Shown here: one piece after another, positions 13,001 to 17,595 of the stretch | Layout of the letters: every line of letters starts with the position of its first letter | Numbering within the stretch: position 1 is the stretch's first letter | NCBI GenBank assembly: GCA_943841885.1 | Contig: CALSZZ010000003.1 | Coordinates: forward strand, 1-64,000 | Length of the DNA: 64,000 nucleotides | Direction of reading: 5' to 3' | From: Candidatus Thalassarchaeaceae archaeon | GTDB taxonomy: Archaea; Thermoplasmatota; Poseidoniia; Poseidoniales; Thalassarchaeaceae | Notes under the pieces: generated by a model | The model's database searches: none | Seen by the model: only the letters and a program-made list of their open reading frames with translations | Told to the model about the DNA's origin: nothing | Position numbers and translations under genes: made by a program

Positions 13001-16000
13001 GACATCATTCTGAACGTTTACATTAGTTACTTGCCCAAGCCTTTCATCGTCACTTTCACCCCAACAATAAACTCCTCCATTAATTGTTTTGATGCAATTA
13101 TGTGACGTTCCAACAGCTAAATCTCTGACTAACATGTCATTTGGTAGGACTACATATCCTGGCTCTTCATGAGCAGAAAATGTACCTCTACCTAATTCTC
13201 CTGCAGTATTCCTTCCCCAGCAAACAAGGGTGAAATCTTCTCCAATTGAACATGCATGTCTAGCACCAGTATCTATTGTAGATGCTTTGAATCCTTCAGG
13301 AAAATCTACCATTACAGCATATTCACTACTTGTTCCTACTGAAGTATTTCCAAGTTGTCCTTCTGAATTATCTCCCCAACATGCAACTGAATTATTTGAT
13401 AATAGTGAACATCCAAAATTTTCACCTAATGCCAATGCATTAGATTCCCCCAAACTCAATTCACCAGTTTGTGCACCATCAAATTGCTCACAAATGCCAT
13501 CTTGATCTGTATCGATAGGATAATTTGTACTATCTTTGAAATCTGTACCGCAATTTTCTTCTTCAGCCCTTGTCCATCCATCACCATCAATATCTAGATT
13601 AAGGCCAGCACTAGTCATCCCCTTTTGTCGTAATAAGTAAAATGGATTTGGGTCATCCGGATAATATGCAAATCCCCACATTTGTCCAAGATCCGTAATT
13701 TCTATTCCTGTCCATCCAGCATCTCCAATATTTTTTACTTCATTATAATACCATTGGTTATTCTTTTTATGAAGTGTAAATTCTCCGTCTGGGGTGCCTG
13801 CAAGTATCACTACTGTCTTATCTGGTCCTGTTGCAATGTCTACGACTCCAGTACTATATTCTGCTAATATTTCTTCAGTTGTCCATGAAGATACTGAAGT
13901 ACATGTTGTTTCACAATAAGAATATTGCAATCCATTCGTCATATTATTATGTACGATATGAATTGATTTATCCACTCCAATGTCAATCGATAAAGATGCA
14001 TTGGAACTCGATATATCTCCAAAATTACTGATTGTTTCATAATTCCAATTACTGATTGACGAATAACACAGATTTGAACAAGTCGAAACATGCATGGCAG
14101 TATGAAAATTCACAGCGGTATATGTAATCCAAATCTCGTCATCATATGAGATGTCACTATCTAGTCCATAACCTCCCGATGTTATCACATTAGAACCAAC
14201 TTCAGTCCAAGATGTAGGACTTGTACAATCTGATGATTCTAAACAAGTAATAATTATCATCTCTGTTGAAGTTAAAGTAAAAAGATAGAAATTACCGAAA
14301 CTATCAATTTCTGCACTTAAAGTGGTGCCTTTCCAATCTGAATCAAGTTCTACAGAGGACCACGAGCTACCTGCTTTAGTTTGGTAAACAGGCCCATCAC
14401 CTTCCATGAAAAAAATATGTGGATCATCGTCTGAGTCGAGTAAAATACTTGTATCATATATTTCCGTATCCCACACAATTACATCTTCCAAAGTCCACTT
14501 ATTATTATCAAATATTCCAAATTTTAATTTATTTGATTCATCATCCACATATGCCATACTGGCACAATTTTCTGATGTTAAGGTAGTAGAAACTTTGTTA
14601 CCTACATTACTAGATGTACTATCTAATGCCACCTTTTCTATACTAGTTCCTTCTGCCTGTGTATCGCAGTCAATATCGAAAACAGACATTGGCATAAAGA
14701 GTTGGACATATTCTAAATTATCTCCCATTTCTCCAGTCTCATCGCCCGTTGCACCAGTCTTTCCCAATCCTGTTCTGCCGTCTTCTCCAGTTCCCCAGCA
14801 TTTGACTTGTGCATTATTTAGTATTGCACAACTAAAACCATTTCCAGATTGAATAGAAATTGCTGTTAAACCTGAACCGAGGGAAACTGGGTCCAACTCA
14901 TTACCCATTTCATTATCATCATCTCCTCTTGCATAACCATCTTCATATCCCAGTTGCCCAAATGCATTATTTCCCCAACATTTTAATTGAGCGTTTGTTA
15001 GTATGGCGCAAACATGAGAGTCTCCAGCATCTATGGAATCAGCACCAAGGTTAGTTCCCAAATTAACAATATTTAGATCATCTCCGATTTCATTAGATTC
15101 GTCTCCTTCATCACCCGTAGATCCTGTTCCTAATCTCCCATTAGCTCCATCTCCCCAACAAGCAACACTAGAATCATCAAGAATTGCACAAGTAAAATCT
15201 TCGCCTGCAGTAATTGCAGTTGCAGTTCTAGAAGTAGGTAAATCGACTAATGCCAAATTAGAATTCATTTCATTAGATTCATCTCCAATGGTATCAGTGT
15301 TACCAATTCCTAACTGTCCAGCAGAATTATCCCCCCAGCATCCTATTTCACCATCATTCCAAAGTACGCATGTATGGTCATGGCCCAATGCAATACTTGC
15401 TATATCTCCTCTCTCTGGCAAATCTACATGAGGTAATTCACCTCCTACTAAGTCTCCAGAATCATCTCCTATTGTATTAGTATTACCTAGTCCAAGTTGC
15501 CCTATTGAATTGCCTCCCCAACATACCAAAGAATCACTAGTGCCATTATTGACAACGGCGCAAGCATGTTCAGCACCTGCTTCTACAGACGTGGCGTTCC
15601 AAGATCCAATATCTACAGGAACAATATTCGAACCCATTTCACGATATCCGTCTCCTATTGCTCCCGATCCAGACAACCCTGCAGCATTGCCTAACTTTTC
15701 ATTCTCCCCCCAGCATCTTATTGCACTGTCATTAGTTAATGCACAAGAAAATGTTTCACCAAGTGCAATATCCAAGAATGTCAGATCTTCTCCAACATCT
15801 GTAAAATATAAGTAACGCCCCATTTCAAGTTCTTCATCGCCATAATCTTCTATATTTCCATGTCCCGTTTTGCCTAACGTACCGTCACCCCAACATTTCA
15901 TTTTTTGGTTATTTCCTATGGCACATGCCTGGGCATCACCAAGCGATATAATAGTCACATCGGCATTATTTGCGAAAAAAATATTATTATTATCTGGTAA

Positions 16001-16150
16001 ATTTCTTGAACTAAAATCTAATTCACTTATTGTACCTATTTGTGTACTAAGAATCATTAAAAATACAAGCAAAAACGCTTTTAATTCTTTTTTTCCGTAC
16101 ATGCCCGTCTGCGCGAATAGTTTTGTACTAATAATTCTATTACCTTTCAT
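1043..16150 (-). CDS. Giant exported RCC1 / He_PIG / TSP3 surface protein (main part, frameshifted near C-terminus)
   Basis: 5,035 codons from an ATG to a premature stop. Residues 1-45 hold a signal peptide (basic n-region, then a hydrophobic stretch around 26-40). RCC1-type repeats, each with a Cys pair ending in CWG and a GQLG-like turn, form clusters at about 64-480, 890-1335 (interrupted by a carbohydrate-binding-like beta-sandwich near 1050-1180) and 2390-2960. Between them lie propeller-like repeats with a PHIAYYD-type core, especially 1340-2390. TSP3-like Asp-rich loops occur near 852-890 and 2965-3065 and recur toward the end. SBBP-like repeats lie near 3570-4060 and He_PIG modules (LPxGL...GxIxGTP) run from about 4060 onward. 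Many N-x-S/T sites fit an exported glycoprotein. The last 14 or so residues (after IVAP) are out of frame; the true C-terminus continues in another frame to the left. Role unknown; probably adhesion or surface-layer structure. Confidence 0.85.
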   Translation of the reverse strand: MKGNRIISTKLFAQTGMYGKKELKAFLLVFLMILSTQIGTISELDFSSRNLPDNNNIFFANNADVTIISLGDAQACAIGNNQKMKCWGDGTLGKTGHGNIEDYGDEELEMGRYLYFTDVGEDLTFLDIALGETFSCALTNDSAIRCWGENEKLGNAAGLSGSGAIGDGYREMGSNIVPVDIGSWNATSVEAGAEHACAVVNNGTSDSLVCWGGNSIGQLGLGNTNTIGDDSGDLVGGELPHVDLPERGDIASIALGHDHTCVLWNDGEIGCWGDNSAGQLGIGNTDTIGDESNEMNSNLALVDLPTSRTATAITAGEDFTCAILDDSSVACWGDGANGRLGTGSTGDEGDESNEIGDDLNIVNLGTNLGADSIDAGDSHVCAILTNAQLKCWGNNAFGQLGYEDGYARGDDDNEMGNELDPVSLGSGLTAISIQSGNGFSCAILNNAQVKCWGTGEDGRTGLGKTGATGDETGEMGDNLEYVQLFMPMSVFDIDCDTQAEGTSIEKVALDSTSSNVGNKVSTTLTSENCASMAYVDDESNKLKFGIFDNNKWTLEDVIVWDTEIYDTSILLDSDDDPHIFFMEGDGPVYQTKAGSSWSSVELDSDWKGTTLSAEIDSFGNFYLFTLTSTEMIIITCLESSDCTSPTSWTEVGSNVITSGGYGLDSDISYDDEIWITYTAVNFHTAMHVSTCSNLCYSSISNWNYETISNFGDISSSNASLSIDIGVDKSIHIVHNNMTNGLQYSYCETTCTSVSSWTTEEILAEYSTGVVDIATGPDKTVVILAGTPDGEFTLHKKNNQWYYNEVKNIGDAGWTGIEITDLGQMWGFAYYPDDPNPFYLLRQKGMTSAGLNLDIDGDGWTRAEEENCGTDFKDSTNYPIDTDQDGICEQFDGAQTGELSLGESNALALGENFGCSLLSNNSVACWGDNSEGQLGNTSVGTSSEYAVMVDFPEGFKASTIDTGARHACSIGEDFTLVCWGRNTAGELGRGTFSAHEEPGYVVLPNDMLVRDLAVGTSHNCIKTINGGVYCWGESDDERLGQVTNVNVQNDVNENFDDVTQLGWTGNGYWSIETSDGNKILKRDYYNGWKDTSYQLPEYALNLVPGSKIQFEFDARDFGNNGQTSEWVKVWSGDVLLGTIFDNSSTRWNDNSWLTFDEGKTTITMTVPEDYSDESRSLRFQVYCYRCQLRIDDLSTKNYAFGSVEDQNIPVKLALTNTASISEIALGNRHSCISKNTNVNGSDETYCWGYNGGRFSNVLGNHRFGGLDSYEPQLVDLSSSRSLVSSVWDSYNVDSINAGSDSTCVIMDNLESICWGKSSQTEYVNPSSNIVISDGKYPALMYSENRWSVAYYESLNGDLGYAIYDGSVWNTNSVYSGSNDIGRGVTVNLDSTNRTNLIAYDLTNDTLVHFQGLTNSSESTPVTATNNYFATTVVSPNGNKHVVYYHQDNKDMKYTFFNGTEWSTPIIIESGASGYYAGWGIKDLEIDSVGNLHLSYFIWDSNPSNDILYLMYATYNGTSWNKTQLRDITLSGALSTWVGKLETSLEIDSNDHPHIAYYDDKNDTLGYSYYDGAAWIDTTVTTDDGNDRGRHGSIGLDSNDYPRIAYYNVTGTNLELAIWDGSSWIFEKVDDPATGTTGIYASLQIDSYDLTQIAYYGENGNSIKYAFNDGSNWNIEEVNTFSIQTSSNTPIRLGIDSLNNPRITTVDFTGTDNVVVIYNNGGIWYKYDVEDNSGKHSNWPDSYVDSDGTVYVAYVDNNNNHRLVRYTTVYTDTIWHKYDLVETGDLSGSEPGTSLHYDQYNNLNAIYIDSNDSKLKHIIPRQTGDVDRTVLEDGGYYSSMEIDSSGILHAVYWDQTNSNLVYATKEGGGFWKTHTIDSEGAVGKYPSIALDNNEMPHISYKDDTNDELKYAKFNGTGWEISQIDNDWGIYQGDIGETSIAIDSDNKPHIAYKVRAANDNNANEYFVRHTFYNGSGWEIRDVKTQERDASTFTSYTLTGRDISIAINSTDSVFIIYFDDWDDSLYIANNTIQNWPSGYWNTEKVASSAGGLERSASLTVDSNDSLHIAYYDRSGADLHYAYCSSTCDSNANWDITYDVDTSTGSIGRRVDIMVDSDNNPHIAHYDAGQDDLEYAYCPNTCGSSSSWEKNTIEWGNNVGYMPSIVQDEFGNIHFIYYNLSSSKVESSVYYSGIDTIYNISSIGDYHFQLGSTVSDNLVHLSYYNGSDSTGKLQYSYIDRTTGLWETTVIDDSSTKTGLYSDIELDSNGYPHISYYDDTNNNINYAKYDGSSWTISVVDTVGSSSSHTSIAFDNLDKPSIAYRDSSNGNLEMATWSGSEWVITIQYDAGIGITDNSGVEIIIEDGYKFLAFYDGESDNLEFATAGYYSPLLTGNSVYHHTGTSLDSGSMPVTAIDIGDTHGCAIIDDATKCWGIGTFGQLGNDNFGAGSLSPVSVTPISGYIPIEVAVSIEESESSDSGFSCSIYRNLSTDGRYVMCWGHAEDGRIGSGSSSGNLGEPSLTNMVKTGESTNLVIVDGSEYHATGPNDVMEVVLNKWSGGHSCALSYVGYVKCWGLNNYGQLGIGNTTTMGDNVNEMGDNLAFVPLGNNRTAKKISLGLYHTCAILDNDSVKCWGYNGQGQLGIENNTNIGNNLWSMWGDSHPTVDLGANVSATHISSGMHHTCVITNLGDVKCWGQGTYGQLGIGNTNQIGDGLGEMGDNLLSVDLGYGRTAVDIVAGFHSTCVILDSGLVKCWGRNSYGQLGIGNTIQIGESAGEMGNNLAITDLGDNITAISLDSGLFNYCAITNTRDVKCWGYNGQGQLGIGNSTQIGDGPGEMGDNLPSVDLGSGRTAKQIGVGGYHTCLILDNEGLKCWGHNGQGQLGIGNSTQIGDGPGEMGDSLISPTLPSSYIKSVTSGHRLSCAIIFDDSVRCWGQNNNGELGIGNTDQIGDGTDEMGSNMKITDINLVMPDTDGDGWIDIWDNDDDNDGYIDINDDLPLDVRDWIDADGDGLGTSVDTDDDDATVKTAEQDTAETWSDIEEEACGYLSWSSLSTPSDYDGDGICDNLDTDINGNGWENSYQRQCHDVGYSDTWQHTTAWNSNYDGSSYGGYDFIIGDYGIDLYATYYNDYIVNSLQRHDGSIQSPSAELYQNNRYDKFDVEEQNGILYISNEDYIYKGMNKNGTPHYNYNMFYGSTVSSSTNTGELAISQDSRIMVFFNPDQNEMMGSYLEGNEGNAADTFYFDTPITALGSQYIFGPDGRLHILQMDINARNSDLPVGFYHSYADLGNSMSGESTVEWSDPILVLNRNQSTSSYSTTSYSDAQDYHADLHLSSDGVIYAAMYNNTDLVVASYDGTTWSNEVIAESTGGNEGVVIASNSTGVPHLAWVNQSSKTLMLSVLEGSNWVHSEVYISSQTWQTGYRYGKLTLKFNEFDDIFLMSKGDDNNYAIMHHKSPMDMPEYSYFPTDRNTDGICDNLQFAVIDYGNERIVFTNEIENSVTPTFRGQELVEVWAPSLPAGLELNNSTGVISGTPTVSDLTGTSYTIYSNSSTSSYPLSLTIYITSKPSVFSGFGDYYGHRSTHGTGYMFNAYDSEGNLYYYGACYANVQFAYDGLTVPSCNSNDLIIAKRYANSTWAWAKVIDCNYGCYTSTELILDDLGNSYVIGHRNSGIIDFEGSEWDLPSRSAAFVISLDNSGEVRWAKDMYSDPSTTYWRVGYAYAETTSGQSQISVNNSTGELTFAGSFASSMNNNNAITFGELTLEPGESNYNYYRPFVVRMNNSGNFTWVKSIAPSTSAHVILEDMAVQENGEVNLLWKSYGVNTLDEHTVGATDGCSTGAHCNQAIMGSINASGNWTGGISMIAYKDPINLFDQTASYLMMERLSGGDLMISMWMNSDVQEIKISETSYWFNTSCSYDSIVLFRLDKNNLTIKSSREICPILDNSLYQAHNGNRMKIDSQDRLWLFLGNSYYNLEGRYSGIMRMDDNFNTDFRENFTGFNNPSYTFSFRWQGICFDANDNVYARAYTLLSYLTYDDTYVYYSGQYSWREMFFIDTIEHTIDGKMPVAGEEIDFRVMGLGAIRQSDSNYIDSFAISPDLPEGLSFSTSTGSITGTALNNSSSANYTIWANDTKLGNIFFNISFGIGNGKPTVTYNETNFIFERGSPITPIVPSEINGSIISWQIVPELPDGLQLGNSNGTIWGTPTVNLTSSIFTLQVSSDGATRNINFNFTINEEIATIEYENGTITVGRDTVVNVFPTLGGGAVASFGISPTNLPLGLVFDTESGSISGTPLLTTGGVNYTVWANNSGGSVNTTFTLIVSGSGISLTFPTSILQLVNGTEMQPFAGQTSGSAPESWNITPDLPNGLEFGENNGTIWGIPRNVMNGTIYTIWVNTSAGESANAQLNISVLLDTDGDGVPNIIDIDDDNDGWTDVNEASCGNDPLDHTDVPSDMDNDGICDLLDESDDSIIVISYLTNNLNITVNESFIPLVPVTSGGAITSWESSPDLPTNIILNPSNGIISGMSITTFNASLYTIWANNSVYSDSFELMITSSLLDTDGDGIPDENDTDDDNDGWLDSEEITCLTDTLDETDIPTDSDEDGVCDGLDNIDDSQIFLSYSVSNIEFVVNQTINALHPFVFGGDVITWEIYPELQNNLAFSTQTGALTGMPISAFEPYNITIWANNTQYYSSYVMEISATLLDSDGDGIPDENDTDDDNDGWLDSEEITCLTDTLDETDIPTDSDEDGVCNGIDDVDDSQIYLTYSSISQNLFVNEPMTALIATVYGGDVREWEVYPELPEGLYLDSGIAYRSLETVGTGTISGASINEFDLETFTIWANNSQYSDSVVITLKSSIADIDDTNFELIYLDDYANLTVDLDYLYLEPMIFGGNVTSWSILPEIPEGLIFNETNGVVSGTAEHNFSLTIFEITASNSIYIDSYNLTLIAYHLDTDGDGIPDFLDEDDDGDGWPDLREEECGTNPLEFYEFPGDMDSDSICDTLDDTDDSPILFFYPNDKIEAMVGVGIQPIIPIVAPHWRRYSKL
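1925..2499 (-). repeat. Duplicated He_PIG + TSP3 module with 140-bp identical segments
   Basis: Bases 1925-2064 and 2360-2499 are identical over 140 bp with a period of 435 bp (145 codons). Each copy encodes the same TSP3-like stretch ending a He_PIG module; the He_PIG sequences between them have diverged. This indicates module duplication with recent homogenisation of the Asp-rich part. Confidence 0.85.
7469..7718 (-). repeat. RCC1-repeat DNA duplication, 180-bp period
   Basis: About 70 bp (7469-7538) recurs identically at 7649-7718. It encodes the GQGQLGIGNSTQIGDGPGEM segment of adjacent RCC1-type blades, and the 180-bp spacing equals one 60-residue blade. More divergent copies of the same unit continue to about 8500, giving the third RCC1 cluster of the giant protein. 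Confidence 0.8.
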
Positions 16151-16266
16151 GAATGGGTTTTCTCTAATATTATTCCAAAGCTATAATAATTTTAAATATT
16201 AATACAGATTTAATGCGGTAATATAATCTATTAATCGCTTTCACAGTTAACCGAATAAGTGGCCAC
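16151..16266. promoter_or_regulatory. Divergent promoter region between giant surface gene and HTH regulator
   Basis: 116 bp of very AT-rich DNA separate the two divergent ATG starts. TATA-like stretches are visible around 16180-16200 (serving the minus-strand giant gene) and around 16219-16232 (serving the regulator). The exact boxes are not certain, but both genes must be transcribed from here, so the regulator may act on its giant neighbour. Confidence 0.45.
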
Positions 16267-16920
16267 ATGGAGAAAGAAGATGACTCGAATTTACGATATA
16301 TGCAAATTCACATATCTACAGATTCAGGAAGAAATTTACCAGGTTCTAAATTGATTAATTTTTTTTCTAAAGTAGAATTTCTATCCACAATTGAAAAAAA
16401 ATCAAATGGATTAATCTGTTATGCTTTATTGAAATTTGATAATTTAGATGCTCTATCAAATACCTATGAAGGGTTAGAAATAATCAAAATAATATCAAAA
16501 AATAATAATTCAGCATTAACCAAAATTCACCTCATGGGGCCAGTTGCACGTTTATTTTCTGATGATTTAGATTGTTGGTGGGTTACCCCATCTCACCTTA
16601 CAAGTTCTGGTATGACATTATCCTTACAGGGTACTAAAAATAGTTTTCAAATATTGAAAAATAAGTTCTCACAATTAGTAGGTAATGGTTTTACGGTGAA
16701 AATTGGCAAAGAAAGTTTGAGAAAATCTTTTTCATTAAAAATATTGAATTTAAAGCAAAAAATAGTTTTGGATTATGCAATAAAAATGGGATATTACAAT
16801 AGGCCAAGAGAATGTACACAAAGAGAAATTGCAAAAAAACTCAATCTAAAACAGTCAACTGTATGCGAGCATTTACAATTAGCAGAATCTAAAATTTTTA
16901 ATAGTATGGAATTTGAATAA
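16267..16920 (+). CDS. Bat-type HTH_10 transcriptional regulator
   Basis: 217 residues. The last 55 or so form the HTH_10 (bacterio-opsin activator type) domain: LKQKIVLDYAIKMGYYNRP followed by TQREIAKKLNLKQSTVCEHL, matching the family pattern of a 'LGYF..PR' helix and an 'SxSTxxEHL' recognition helix. The N-terminal 150 residues resemble the poorly conserved sensor part of such archaeal proteins and show no clear cofactor motif. No membrane segment is seen, so it should be a cytoplasmic DNA-binding protein. It is divergent from the giant surface gene, so regulation of that gene is plausible but unproven. The ATG lies just after a short AT-rich promoter region with no strong Shine-Dalgarno sequence, which fits a short-leader archaeal mRNA. 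Confidence 0.75.
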   Translation: MEKEDDSNLRYMQIHISTDSGRNLPGSKLINFFSKVEFLSTIEKKSNGLICYALLKFDNLDALSNTYEGLEIIKIISKNNNSALTKIHLMGPVARLFSDDLDCWWVTPSHLTSSGMTLSLQGTKNSFQILKNKFSQLVGNGFTVKIGKESLRKSFSLKILNLKQKIVLDYAIKMGYYNRPRECTQREIAKKLNLKQSTVCEHLQLAESKIFNSMEFE

Positions 16921-16939
16921 GATAGTCTCTGGTGAAATA

Positions 16940-17554
16940 TTAACTCACCGGCCCTCTAAATAGGAAACCAATCATTAGTAGAATCAATAAAGTACCACAA
17001 ATTGAAAAAATTGTTTTATTAAATGTGGGATCTGAGAAAAATTTTGACAAACTATTTCCAAAAAAAGTCCAGGCAACCATTGCTGGTATACAAATGCCTA
17101 ATGTTATAAAAATTATTATCATAATGCCCCCAATCCCTCCTCCAAATGGACCAATAAATTGACTCATTATCATTATCACGAAAGCCCATTCTTTACCATT
17201 TACAAACTGCATCAATAATCCAGATTTTAAACCTAATTTACCTTTATCAGTCTTTAGATTTACGCTCTCTAAATCAAACCTAAACATTGCTAATCCCATA
17301 ATGAATAAAAAAACTAAACCTATCCAGTGAAGAGCGATTTTCCCATTATCATTATTTACTAAGGATTCAACTGTTAATCCTACTATTAATTCCATTATTG
17401 CCAATCCAATTGCCATTCCTGTGATTAGTGAGATATTACTTTTTTTTCCAAACAATCCGCTGTGTACGAAGGAAGTTAGTGCATTTGGACCTGGAATTGC
17501 CAAACCAATGAAAATTATAATTAATAATTCTAAAATTGCTGTATTTATTCCCAT
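16940..17554 (-). CDS. LysE/RhtB family exporter
   Basis: 204 residues, almost entirely hydrophobic, with about six predicted membrane helices. The N-terminal IPGPNAL motif is the LysE/RhtB hallmark, and the length matches the family (about 200-210). Known members export amino acids or related small metabolites with proton exchange; the substrate here cannot be told. The usual central NPK-type motif appears as NGKEW, a modest departure. It converges with the HTH regulator (19 bp between stops) and sits downstream of the coiled-coil gene on the same strand, about 40 bp away, so co-transcription is possible. Confidence 0.75.
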   Translation of the reverse strand: MGINTAILELLIIIFIGLAIPGPNALTSFVHSGLFGKKSNISLITGMAIGLAIMELIVGLTVESLVNNDNGKIALHWIGLVFLFIMGLAMFRFDLESVNLKTDKGKLGLKSGLLMQFVNGKEWAFVIMIMSQFIGPFGGGIGGIMIIIFITLGICIPAMVAWTFFGNSLSKFFSDPTFNKTIFSICGTLLILLMIGFLFRGPVS

Positions 17555-17595
17555 ATTTACTCCTAAAGGTATAATGACTCAGCATTATAAGTGAT

